Of a stretch of 64,000 bases of DNA, positions 49,247 through 60,336 are shown one piece after another. Below the pieces are notes generated by a model. It did no database searches and was not told the DNA's origin. It was given only the letters and a program-made list of their open reading frames with translations. How positions within the stretch are numbered: the first letter of the stretch is position 1; each line of letters begins with the position of its first letter. The position numbers were made by a program, and so were the translations under genes. This DNA is from Larimichthys crocea (taxonomy: Eukaryota > Chordata > Actinopteri > Sciaenidae), in contig NC_040028.1 of assembly GCF_000972845.2 (NCBI RefSeq), forward strand, positions 19,310,210-19,374,209, given 5' to 3'.

Positions 49247-52069
49247 ATATTTGTGGCACACTCTGGTGTCTGGCTATGAGTGGAATTAAATACGAATCAC
49301 TTATTGTGTCTCGTCATAATCGTTTGCTTATGCTGATTTGGTTTTCGCTTCATTTTAAAATCATTTATTTTGCCTTAAAATTATTTTTTTTTCCCCCACT
49401 CGCGCTGTAAAAGCTGAATCGAGTCTCTGAAGCCCCCCGAACCAGGCACAGGAGAGCAGTTTAGTGTCTATCCTGCTTGCTCAACAGGAACTCATTTCAT
49501 GCACGTTGTTAGTTATAATTCAATGCAACAAATTGACTGCATAAAGTGTTTCTGGTGTTTAAGTGAATTCAGACTTCACATAAATAGCTGTGGGGCCGTT
49601 TTTCTTCCTTTTTTCATCAGAAGGTATTGACTGAGCAGATGCTTTTGAACCGCCATAGAATGGTGCTGCTAGTCTCGAGTGTCATTAGCTTCAGGGCTTT
49701 TCCAGCTAGCGCCAGGTAAAGATTAGATAACAATCAGGCCCTTTAATAGATACTGTTGGAGGCACTGGAGCCGTTCCTGTGCTCGCCGCCGTTCATCTCA
49801 AAGCTAACAACAGAAGAAGAGAGAGTGGAAACCGATGTCATTTCCTCCCCCTGATTTCTTCTCTGTAATGTACCGCTGAGCCCAGCAAGGAACACGGCTG
49901 TTGTTAAATTACATGTAACTGTTGGTTCAGACTAGTGTCAGCGTACAGAGTGTGTCAGTGTATGTCTGGGCAGGTCCAGCTACGATTTGAAGCGACACAG
50001 CGATATATATGTTGAAGACATTTGTTTGATTCTTGAGAAAATTGAGTCTTAGCATGCATCCTGCCAGAAACACACACCAGATAAGATGTCGTGTCAATTG
50101 GATGATGATATTCTCTTCATATAAAAGCATCTGTGCCGGAGTGCTTCCAGTAAAATAAGAAGAAAAGAAGAGTTGCTATCATTGTGATATGATGCCGAAA
50201 TTCCCAAAGTACAAAGAGCTTTTTGTTGGATGACATTCCTTTCTTAATAAACTTCAATTATTAGGGAGGACTCATTTGTGTTGAGTAGGAGAGCTCCGAA
50301 AACATCGACGCTGGAGGAATACCATCTGCATGTTTACTCAGGAGAAGATTCGTCCCCGATAGCCTCCACGAAAATGAAGAGCGGGGAGAAGGAGAGGCGG
50401 CGGGCGGGTGAGGAGGGGGGGAGAAAAAAACAAGTGGAGGAAATTTGTGGAATCCCATCTGAGATCTCTTCCCTGATGGATTCCTTTTCCTGTCAGCTCA
50501 GACGAGAAATGAAGCCGGGGAAAATTAACTCCTGATACAGTTACGCTGAATTAGACAGAGAGAGAGAGAGAGGGGGGAGAGAGGAAAAAAAAAAAACCTA
50601 CACACTTTTTAAGGATTCCAGCCTTGTCATTTTCAATTTTCTGCTCTTTGGACATGCTTGTATTCAGATTCCCCAACATCTATTCGCCATATCAATCCTA
50701 ATTAGACAATCTGGGCCCACGAAGGATGGGAGCGGAGTTATTTGCATAATTTAATCATAAATACTCAGTGATACATATTTCCAAATGCATTTGTACAATT
50801 ATCTTTTCATCCTTGGGGCAAAAGTATTAATATGATTAGGCAATAATTCTTTAAAAAAGGGGGGAAAAAATAGGAAACCAGCAAGTGTGCACTCTCTTTT
50901 TTAAACTCCAGCTTTGGGCTATATGAAAAATTAATTAATTTCTGAGGAAAATCAATTTCTCTATGTGACCATATTAGACAGAGCCAGGCGAGGGCTCTTG
51001 CATTCCTTCTCCAATCAGGAAATCTCATCTGCTCCCTCCTAACTTCTGTCAGTAGCATTTAACATCCTGGGTACAAGCAGTCAGTGACTTCCGCCATGCC
51101 TCCACCTAAATGTGCTGTAATGTGAAGGAGCCCGTGAGTAAGAGGAGGGGGGAAATCAGAGTGACCCAAAATCTATTGCTGGGTCTGTCAGGCAATCAGT
51201 CTCAAGTGTAAAATCATCAGGTAAAATCACTGTTAACAAATCTGCTTTAATATGCTTGATAGGTCGTATTGACAGATAGATTTTAAACAGCTTAAGTCTA
51301 TTGTCTATAAAAATCAAAGCTAATGCCCCTTTATGCCGGCTGCACATGGTAAAAAAATAGGTCATTTAAACGCACTGATCAACGTGTGAAGACCTGATGG
51401 CGACGTGCGATTCGAAAAACATTTCATCTGCACGGGGGGGGGGGGTGGAGAGAGAGGGGAGGGGAATTAATTGGTAATTCAATTGCTGTTGCGGATCCAG
51501 TAAAGGCATGCAAATAAGATGGAGAGCTTGGACAACTAATGCATCCAACAGGACAAATTAACAATGCAGGCCCTCTTTGCCATGCAAATAGCCTCTAAAT
51601 CCACAAAATGACATTAGACAGTGTCAAACAAAGCCTCTCTAACAAGTGAAATCTGCGCTTTCCACCACAGTCTTGGCTCAGATTCATTCTACTGTAAGCT
51701 GCAAGGGGGGGGGGGAGAAAAAAAAAAGTGCTCTTACTTAGAGAATTTAGAAAAAATGATGGTTACTTTTGTTGGTTATGCTGAAAAAAAAAAGAAAAAA
51801 TGTTTTAATTTGCGCTTGTTCCAGCTGAACGGATGTCAAGTCAATAAAGCATCTCTGATTTTCAAGGAGACTATTTGTTTGCACACAAAAATAAATAAAT
51901 AATAAAAAAAAAAAAAAACACCTTGCCGCCATCTGCCAACTGCACAGTTGACTTGAGCACATGTACTGTACCTAATCAAATTTAGCAGAGCCCCACTGAA
52001 GGATTAAAAATGTTTTTAAAAAACGGGAGAACTTAAATGTTTTTTCTCTCCCCCTTCAATAAAGAAACA

Positions 52070-52092
52070 ACACACACACACACACACACACA
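52070..52092. repeat. (CA)n microsatellite
   Basis: This is an uninterrupted CA run of about 11 units after AACAA. Confidence 0.95.
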
Positions 52093-53859
52093 ATATGAGA
52101 GCCAATTTGACTTTCAAGAAAGTACTTGAATAGATTTTAAACAGCTTTGTATAGCATTCTCTCTCTCCCTCTCTTTCTCTCTCTAATCAGGCATCTGTCA
52201 CTCTGTTTTTGAAGTTATTATCGCCCAAGCTCCCTCTTGGATGTGGTTGCTGGGTGACGGGGTATCTTAGCACCCACTCTGACTGGGAATGATTTGAATG
52301 GAATCCAGAAATCTCCCCTGAGTACCTGTAAACACATCCGTGCCTTGTAGAAAACAAATATATTATAAGAGAGCTCAGCAGAGGAGAGGAGGGAGAGAGA
52401 CAAGCTGGCACCCTCGGTGGCAGCTCACACTGAGCGCTAAACAAAACAATTACCGTCATTTGCAAATATGTGTGTTTAGGCATAAACACTCTTGAAATGG
52501 GAACAAAAGAGGTGAGAGCTCTCGTAGCACTCTGTCATATCAGTATCAATTAAATATATCTGTTGAAAGGGAAATTTGCTTCGCTCTGACCTGTCACTCG
52601 GAACATTTCGGGGGTAAGATCTGTCTGACTGCAACGAGCCGGGGAAAATCTATTTAAGAAGGGCATGTAAGTGAAAAAACGCCGTCCCATTCCCAGTGGT
52701 GGGACATTGTCTGGGGCGTGTGGTTAACCTTCAAGGGGTAGACAATGATTGTCAATTAACTGCTGCATTTCTGCGCCCCAGCATCGGATAGCCTTGCCTT
52801 CCACAAAAGCAGACCAATGAGAGATATGCGATATCTCTACACCGCCCCCCCTGTGTTATAATAACCTTTCAGAGAGTTCAAGTGTCACAAAGCAATAAGA
52901 ACCTTTTCCATCCCACCACGGGGAAAATGAAAAGGAAAACAAGTAGCTGGAGCAAAGGGAGAGGAGAGGAGGGGAGCTCTCTCCTGGAGGGTCTCCTGGA
53001 GGGGCCCAGAGTCATAATGTAAGGGAGATTACTGAACCTGGATCAGTCTGGGAAGCGAGTGTGAACACTGCTAATCTGGCACGAGAGTCCTTAAGAAAAC
53101 GAAGGGTTCAAGAACGACTGGTGGCGTCTTTAAAGACGAGCAATAATTAATAAAAAATAACCGTGCTGTTGCTTGTTAGGCGGAGAGCATGCACAGATCA
53201 ACCACTCGCCGTGGAAGTATGCGGAAGGAATTTTCCATGAGAAAATATTTCTAAAACGACATTTACCGTGTTCCAAAAAAAAAAAAAAAACAATTTGGTT
53301 CAGAGCTTTTGTTTGTGTCCACATCCAAACTAAAACAGCGGGATGCAGCGGTGCTCTGTGATGCTATTCACATTCACACTGTGTGTAAAATGAGAGTAGT
53401 GTTGTTTTAACACAATGGACTGTGGGAGGGGAAAAAAACAGCATGTGAAATAGTAAGACCCATTGTACAGGAGTATTATTCACTTCATTGTTAGCGCTCT
53501 TGCCACTGTATAAAAAAAAAAAAAAGAGAGTAGTGACATTGTGGTAATAGGGCTGAGATGAAAAGCTAAACTATCTCAGGCAGCAGGCTGTTGTTGTGTA
53601 ACCCGAGCGAGTTAACCGGTGAACTCAAGACACTTTTTCACCGTGACAGTGAGTCGGCGCAAAAGAAACGAGAGAGAGAGAGAGAGCGAGGGGGGGGGGC
53701 TCTGCTTTTTCGCCTACAGGGCAACCTGTGTCCTGTTTACTCAGACTGATCATTTTGTCAGCAGCAATCCAATGACAGACGGTGTAAAGCACACATCCCT
53801 GCAAATAAAATCAACTCTTTTCTAAGTAACAGAAGCCTTTTATCCAAGCGGATGCCTCA

Positions 53860-54120
53860 CTGTTCCATGATGTAATTCTCCAAATGGGGCAGGCAGGCGG
53901 GCAGGGCCGGGGTCTGAGTGATTGATTTCAGCCCAGCACCGGGAGTACCTGGCTGCTTTCAGAGACAATTACAGTCCTGTCCGTGTGCCCGTAATAGCCC
54001 AGCACTTTAGCGTCATTAAAGCGACGCGAGGCACTGCATTATCCTTTAACCCCATCGCTGGCCATCCCCCCATTGACAACCCAGAGAGTTCAACCACATA
54101 CTTTGTCACCTGAAGCCCCA
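53860..54120. promoter_or_regulatory. candidate conserved or CpG-containing unique block
   Basis: A high-complexity, repeat-free block with GATTGATTTCAGCCC, ACAATTACAG and CATTAAAGCGACGCG. Composition is less AT-rich than the other candidates. Nothing indicates an exon. Low confidence. Confidence 0.22.
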
Positions 54121-54600
54121 CGCCAGGTTTGAGAGGAGGATCACCGCACGGTTTGCCTTTCTCTATAGAGAGAGAGAGAGAGAAGAGGAGGAGGGGGTGT
54201 TCTGCTCTCTTGATGCTTTATGTAAATGATGCTTAAGCACCAAAGTGCACAGGTGAGTTGTTGAGACGATAGCTACCGCGACGAGGCATATTCATAAGCA
54301 GCGAATATTGGAAGTAGACATGTGAGGCTGCTGACTGAGAAGAGGAACTGTGTTCATGGACAGACCAAAAAAAATAAAATAAAATAATGCACGCTACTGA
54401 TAATTTACAATAAATTAACTACATGACAAAAAGCTGCAGGAATAATATAATATAAATATTTGCATTTTCCGATCTTCACTCTGCAGACGAAACAACGCTC
54501 AGAGGGTCAAAATGTGTTCAATCTCATCACACACGAGGATCTTAATGGTGCATAAAAATTGACTGTTTGCACAGCGACATCTGTATTTATCTGCGAGCTC

Positions 54601-54602
<2 letters not shown>

Positions 54603-54641
<39 letters not shown>
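54603..54641. repeat. (TG)n microsatellite
   Basis: This is the longest uninterrupted TG run in the window, about 19 units; a second of about 16 units lies at 54759-54791 and another at 55145-55167. All three are within 1.3 kb of exon 1, on its 3' side. Confidence 0.96.
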
Positions 54642-54644
<3 letters not shown>

Positions 54645-54755
54645 TTAATGCTGCGTGCATCTAAAAAGTCAGAATCAAGTCGAATCTCACTCTGTGTGAT
54701 TTTTAAAAAACCGAGATAACCGAAAATACCTCAAAGTGGTTATTGCTATTCCTCA

Positions 54756-54792
<37 letters not shown>

Positions 54793-55891
54793 CTTTCCTT
54801 TCCATCATATTTGCATTTGAGCTCATTTCATTGGGAGGGAGTCAGGAGATCAATATGGAATCAATCATAGTGACAGGTAAGATGGTAAATTTGACCAGGC
54901 TGAACCGTCCTGTGAGACTGAGCGATACATCAAAAGCAACAGGACAGCAAAAAAAATATATATATATATATTTTAAAAAAAAGGCTTTTAATCAAATATT
55001 GACTTAACAACTTAAATCATTCCGTATTTAAACATATGAAGCTCAAAATATTTGACTCTGTAACGTGGGGTTAATTTGCACGTGTGGCTGTTTACCTCGC
55101 TCACTTTATAGATTAATTTCCCTGTTTGATTAAGGCACATCCTCATGTGTGTGTGTGTGTGTGTGTGACAATTATCTCGAGCATTTACAGTGCAAAAAAT
55201 AATAAATGCACACACACACTGTGCTGTAGTCAGCGTGTGCTGTAACCTCCTTAAGAAATGTCAAAACTGGAGAAAACAATTCATACGAAAAAATATTAGG
55301 TGTCATCTAATTATGATAATCTTGTTTATGTTCTGGAAAATCAGAGTTATCATAATTGGAAATTGTATCCTCCCTGTAGCAAGGGCACATAATAACAAGG
55401 CGTAACCTACTTCTGCTCAGGAGTCGTTTAAAAATAAAGTTGAGCTCAAAGTTTCTGGATTTTTTTGGTGGTTTACAGTAAAAAATGATGCTCTCTTGTT
55501 TCTGGCATTGTTTCTGCTCTGGCACCTCCACACCTCAAGTTTACTCAAACTCAGCCGAGGTGTAGCCAACATTATCGATTCATTTGTCCTGCAGCAGACA
55601 GCCCATCCATCATGGCACGCTGCTTTTTTTCTGCCCCTGCACGTGTTAAAAAACAAACTTTCACTCAACTTTTGTTCGCACTGATGTGGGGCCTCTTCTT
55701 CCTCCACTCACACACTCACACATGCGGTAACAAGCGGTCATGAAGTTGGACCCGATGCATCACGCTGCTGTTTTTATAGAAAGGGAAAAATGTCTCCCCC
55801 TTCCTTGCTCCCGCGCCTTTACGCACGGCTCTCCGTGAAGACATTTAACACAAAAAAAAACCCAAAAGAAATGCAGCTGCTGCGCACTAAC

Positions 55892-56442
55892 CTCGCATTG
55901 GTGCAGTCGTTGTACAGAGTCTCGAAGTCTTTTCTGGAGATGAGTTTACAGCGGTTCACCCCGGGTTGGATGGCGCCGAGCCCTCTGAGGATGCGGACCT
56001 GCTCCACATTGCACACCACCGGCGTGATCTCCAGCCGCTTCAGCTTGGTGTAGACCGTGTGCAGTCCGCCGACCAGGTGCTTCAGGAACAGGTCGAAAGC
56101 CTGAGGAAGGCAGATGAGCTCGCAGCCCTCCACGGTGAAAGAAGCCACTTTGGCACCGCGCAGCTCGACCATCTTGCACTCGTTGTTTTGCGGTATGTTC
56201 TCAACAGGCGACGGGGTCGAGTACACGGGTTTGCCGGGGGGGAGACCCGCGTTCGGGATGCCCGGGCTGCCGGTGGCGAGGAGCTCTGATCTGAACAGGT
56301 TCTGTGCGGGTCCGGATGGGGGAGCCAGGGATGGAGACGGTGATGAAGTTGTCGACGGCGGGGACGTCGTCGCGCTGGGAGTCGAGATCGGAGGCGGCGG
56401 GACGAGAGGAGTTGGTGGGATCAGAGCAGCCGGTACGGCCAT
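55892..56442 (-). CDS. dach1: dach1 exon 1: start codon to end of DachBox-N
   Basis: This encodes the first 183 residues of a dachshund-family nuclear cofactor, ending in AG before donor GTTAGT. The start is the ATG at 56442, in an ideal Kozak context (GTGACCATGG), and opens M-A-V-P-A-A-L-I-P-P as in vertebrate DACH1; an in-frame GTG two codons upstream is not needed. Residues 10-68 are Pro/Ser/Thr-rich and unstructured. G-K-P-V-Y-S-T-P-S-P-V-E-N follows (70-82). Residues about 86-183 are the SKI/SNO/DAC domain, with A-K-V-A-S-F, E-L-I-C-L-P-Q-A-F-D-L-F-L-K-H-L-V-G-G, Y-T-K-L-K-R-L, V-E-Q-V-R-I-L-R-G-L-G-A-I-Q and N-R-C-K-L-I-S-R-K-D-F-E-T-L-Y. The protein binds DNA or partner corepressors through this domain (family knowledge). 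The N-terminus lacks the long poly-Gly/poly-Ser expansions of the human protein. DACH2 has a different N-terminus, so dach1 is favoured; which teleost duplicate it is cannot be decided here. Confidence 0.97.
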
Positions 56443-56450
56443 GGTCACCT
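55960..56450. promoter_or_regulatory. CpG-rich island over exon 1
   Basis: CpG dinucleotides are dense here (for example GGCGCCGAG, CCACCGGCGTG, GTCGACGGCGGGGACGTCGTCGCG) compared with the AT-rich intron. This is typical of the 5' end of a developmental transcription-factor gene. The boundaries are by eye. Confidence 0.6.
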
Positions 56451-56848
56451 ACAGGAGGGGAAGAGAGGAGCCGAAGTTCAAAGTATAAAAACCCAGCCTG
56501 CCGAGACACCCCTGAATGAAAGAATCCACGAGAGTTTAGCTCCTCGGATAAGTTGGTGAAGTAAAAAGAGCTGCCGGGGAGAAAAAGGCGTGCTGACTCT
56601 TTTCTTTTTTCTTTTTTTTTTTGGTTGGAAAAGGGGGGCCGAGCGGCGGGACAATGATCAAAGATAGAGGAGGAATGACAGGAGGAAAATGAGCTGAAAA
56701 GTGCAGCTCCGCTCTGTGGATGAGTTGTTGTTGTCACACGGTGCAGAGAGGGAGGAGCTAGGGGACAGTGGGAGCCTTTGAAGAACACAGATAACTGCTG
56801 TTTAAGGCGAACACTCAAATGTTTTTCACGGTTATGTCCGATTATAAT
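56443..56848 (-). promoter_or_regulatory. dach1: dach1 5' leader and promoter region, free of upstream AUG
   Basis: On the gene's strand no ATG occurs in any frame for about 406 nt upstream of the start codon, where roughly six would be expected with equal base use. This supports a leader transcribed in the same direction. The sequence is pyrimidine-rich on the sense strand and includes a splice-acceptor-like CTCCTGTAG ending at 56449. No clear TATA box in the correct orientation is seen (a TATAAAAA lies on the opposite strand at 56485-56492). The transcription start is not determined. Confidence 0.55.
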
Positions 56849-56859
56849 CATGCACACAT

Positions 56860-58980
56860 TTGCATGTTTGGGTTTTTTTTCCTGTTATGCACTCACAGAT
56901 TCAGTTACTGCTTGCAGGTTACACCTGTTATCCAACTACCTGCACCAAAACAAAAAGAAACATGTGATTTTTCTGTCCAATGTCTTTATTTGTGTGAGAA
57001 AGGAAAATATGTCTCATTTAATTAGTGATTATTGTTGTATTCACACAGCCAAAGTGGCGTTAGCTTTTAACAGCCTGACAAAACACAGGGAAATGTTTGT
57101 TTCATATGCAAACCAGAGCACTATACATGCAAATATTTATATTAAAATTAAAAGTCTGGAGTTTGTTTTCTGCTGTCTGTCTATGTAAGAATTGCACATG
57201 TCAAATGTTCTGTGCAGAAAAAAGGCACCACACTCCTGCTACATTTAAGATTTTGAAAGTTAAAAACTTGTCACACATCTTGCACGGTGCATGCATGTAC
57301 GCTGCACGACCTGCACACAGACATGCCAGCTTGTTGAATGTTATATGCTGCATGCTGAACCAGGATTTATGCATGAACTCTCAAACTCTCTCTCAGACAG
57401 GACAGGAAAGAAGGATTAAGAGAGGGAGAGGGAGGAAATGTACAGCACTGTATCATGGAGTACAGTAAGCGTTCATATGGAGTTTATATGCATTTAACTA
57501 TCATGGATTACAGTACTTTACTTAGTGGACTGTGTAAACCTGCAGCTGGATTATCCTAATTTGGATCATTCATTAATAACCTGTGCCCTAAACAAACTAT
57601 ATTATATGAGTCAAACACTTAGATTTTATGTATTATTTAAGGCAATAAGAAAAGCATACGTGGAGTTGATTTGCAGGAAGCTTGGTTGGAGTTTTGTGGG
57701 AACTAAAGTGACGTTTTGAAACAGTTTTGAGTCGGCACATCTGTAAAAAAGGTGGTTTTGTGGTTTCTTTTAGTTTTTCTTTTACGAGATTGTCTGCGCA
57801 GAGATGTATCCGAGTACATCACTGTAAATTCAAACAAGTTACTTCAAAATATATATTAAACCGATTACTTTAGGGGAAATTAAGTAATGGAACTTAACTG
57901 TGTAAAGTTGTGTGGATTTATTATGTTTTTTAGATTAACATGCTTTTTTTTTTGTTTTTAAAGGAGGCTGTACTGAAGTTGTGAGCACTTAATTAATTTG
58001 AGTAAAGCCAACTTCCATCCAGCTGCACATACGACACATCGAGAAGAGTGTTGCTGATCACAGTTCGTCTTAATATTCGGCGGGTTCCTGTTGTCCTGTT
58101 GTGTCACATCAGCTTAAAAATAAGCAGTATGCCATTTCAAAAATTATCATTCAGGGGAAAGAGGTAGCTCGTAGTGTAAAAATCAATAGCTGCTTAAAAT
58201 TCATTGCCAGGCAATCCATTTGCCCTTTATGTTGCTAACCTTTCACTTAAATATGCACCATATTAAGATTTCATTATATACAATGAATGTCACAACAGTT
58301 TTCCCACTATTTCTCTTGTTTGCACGGGTTAACTGCAAATCATTGTGCTTGTAATGTCTGAAAAATGACTTTCATTAACATTATGCGTGAAAAAAAAATG
58401 AAAATATATGAGCCTGAGTAGCCTAATAGGTATTAAAAGGCACCACAGGATATGTATGATGTTGGAGATACAAAGCCCTTTCAACAGGCTGGGTGGGCTT
58501 GCATGTGTCTGACCCCAGTTATGAAAACACACGGCAAAAAATAAAGTCTGTGCACTGCCGCTGCTGTAGACTACACCACAATACTTTGTTGACATAATTC
58601 AACACATCATTAAGAAAACTCATGTCTGGGAAAACGTCTTCTGAAAGGAAACAGCTCACTGACAAAACAAGTAGTGTCACTTTCAAGTCGTCCTTGCAAA
58701 CGTAGTTTGAAATTAGCAGCACGGATGAAGTTTCGCAGGGCGACTCGATCAACTAAAAGTAACACAAACAGTTAATGGAGTTGTGCTAAAGAAGTGCAGA
58801 GAAGTACAGTACATGTGGATGAGATTGTGGCAAACAAATGACTACGTCAAAATGTAATCACCCGGCATGATGTATGGCATCAGGAAAGTGTTTCAAAATG
58901 TATGGATGTGGGACAAGACTTGTGTATGATCAATGACACAGTATATTGTTTAATGTAATAATTTATTCAGCCCATAAAGC
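56860..58980. other. proximal upstream region, no gene seen
   Basis: AT-rich unique sequence with poly-T runs (about 56872, 57945). The open frames here are short, and none has a recognisable domain or splice structure. A proximal promoter of dach1 would lie at the left end of this stretch. Confidence 0.5.
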
Positions 58981-59420
58981 TTTGATAAAACAATGTTGAA
59001 AAGCAATTTAAATTGAATTCATTTAAATGTCAATTCTCATGGTTAGGATTTTTCTATAATTGGCTATTTAATTAAAATAATTTTCATAGTCATTAATACA
59101 GCCGGCAACTTGTAGCGCACTGACGTGTTTTAATTACATGGTATTAACAAAATTGATATGCTTTAGAAAGCATGGTGAATAAGAAATAATTAGACCAATC
59201 ATACATCATCCTCTTATGGACATTAAGTGTATCACAATATAATTGATGGACTTAAAAAACAAGAGAGATAAATAACTTTAATTGAACAGAGTTGGGTGTA
59301 CAGAGCTTGGAACAAAGAATCATACTCACGATGTATTATATTTCAGAGGCAATTCATTATCTGTAACATCACTTAGCTCTCTGGGCCCAGCACTCTCCCC
59401 CTAACCTATGATTACATGAC
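58980..59420. promoter_or_regulatory. strong candidate conserved non-coding element upstream of dach1
   Basis: About 440 bases of repeat-free, very AT-rich sequence with overlapping homeodomain-type sites: CAATTTAAATTGAATTCATT, CTATTTAATTAAAATAATT, GTTTTAATTACATGG, AGAAATAATTAGACCAATC and ATATAATTGATGG. It lies 2.5 to 3 kb upstream of the start codon. The clustering of TAATTA cores is visible; enhancer function is inferred. Confidence 0.42.
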
Positions 59421-59839
59421 ATTTGAAAGCAGTGATACTATGTAGTCCTTTTTAAAAATGTCCTTTTACCTCATCTGCATAAATCTTCAAACTACTTTTC
59501 CGCATGGCGGTAGAAGGAGATAGAGATGGAGAGAGAGAGGGGGGCGTCTTCAGACATAAGAATCATTTAGATGCTCGGAATAAAGCGCTTATTGATCATG
59601 AATATTTGTTTCTCCAAGGTTACACTGCCTTGACCCCCATCTATTCTTAGACACCGGCCAACACAAACACACCACTTGGGGTGAAGGGGAGATGTCAGAG
59701 AGCGAGAGAGAGTGTGATAATGTTCTATCAATGTAAGATTTCTCTCATAACGTTCATGTGTTGAGTGTTTAATGAACAGTTTTTGTGTTTTTATGATAGA
59801 AATCACACAGTGATCAGCAGAAAACTGATCAATTAACAA

Positions 59840-60008
59840 TTAAAGGTCGAGTGTGTTATATTTACAGAATATGGCACAAATAAATATATAATCTGCATAA
59901 TCACCTGAAAAGATGTGTCCTTGTTTCTACAGTAGCCCACAGCGGACAAACTAAACACCACATAATAAGGCCTTTCGTGTTTTTTTGTCAGTTTCAATCC
60001 GCGACTAC
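59840..60008. mobile_element. MITE-like element, truncated copy
   Basis: It begins TTAAAGGTCGAGTGTGTTAT and shares CATAATCACCTGAAAA and TTTCTACAGTAGCCCAC...GGACAAACTAAACACC with the family members at 28199 and 49018. The right terminal repeat is missing or too decayed to see, so the right boundary is approximate. Confidence 0.78.
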
Positions 60009-60336
60009 AACACATGCTCAGCCATAAGTCTTATACAAAAACTTCAAACGTTCGTTGATTCCAGCTTCTGCTTTCAGAGAATTTGCAGTTTTTTTTCTGC
60101 TTTACATCTTTTTTAAATTGACTTTGAGTTTTGAACACCACAAGGCATCTGTGAACACCACCCCCGGCAATTTCCTGACATTATATCAACCAAATAAGTC
60201 ACTGACAAGATAATCAGCAGATTAATCAATCATACAAATCATTGGTTGCAGCCCTTGCTGCTCCACAGTTGTTGCTCGTACGCCAACTACTTTCGCCCAC
60301 TGACTTAAAACTTGACCACTGTCAATGTCAATGGCC

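Larger units (their letters stand above)
7453..55891 (-). other. dach1: dach1 intron 1 (about 48.4 kb)
   Basis: This is the large first intron, between the DachBox-N exon and the GRPPKR exon. The donor is AG|GTTAGT at 55891 and the acceptor TTTTTAG at 7453. A very long first intron is usual for vertebrate DACH1, where it and the flanking gene deserts hold many enhancers conserved from fish to mammals (established knowledge). I see no further coding exon in it. Its contents are microsatellites, transposon remnants (about 9.0, 25.8-28.9, 30.3-31.3, 34.0 and 49.0 kb), and high-complexity AT-rich blocks annotated separately as candidate regulatory elements. Stretches not listed separately show only unremarkable unique or low-complexity DNA. 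Confidence 0.88.

Noticed and set aside
56114..56488. 124-codon plus-strand frame antisense to exon 1
   Set aside because: It is a shadow of the GC-rich coding exon, with no homology and no splice or promoter context.
56485..56492. TATAAAAA near the dach1 start
   Set aside because: It lies on the strand opposite to the gene and so close to the start codon that it is unlikely to be the dach1 TATA box.
56201..56857. 218-codon open frame overlapping dach1 exon 1 on the same strand
   Set aside because: It is in a different frame from the conserved dachshund sequence and its translation has no recognisable domain. Its first ATG is at 56851, upstream of the AUG-free leader, so at best it is an overlapping upstream frame if transcription starts that far out.
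57097..57468. 123-codon plus-strand frame upstream of dach1
   Set aside because: The sequence is AT-rich and unique, with no domain, good start context or splice pattern. It is consistent with chance.
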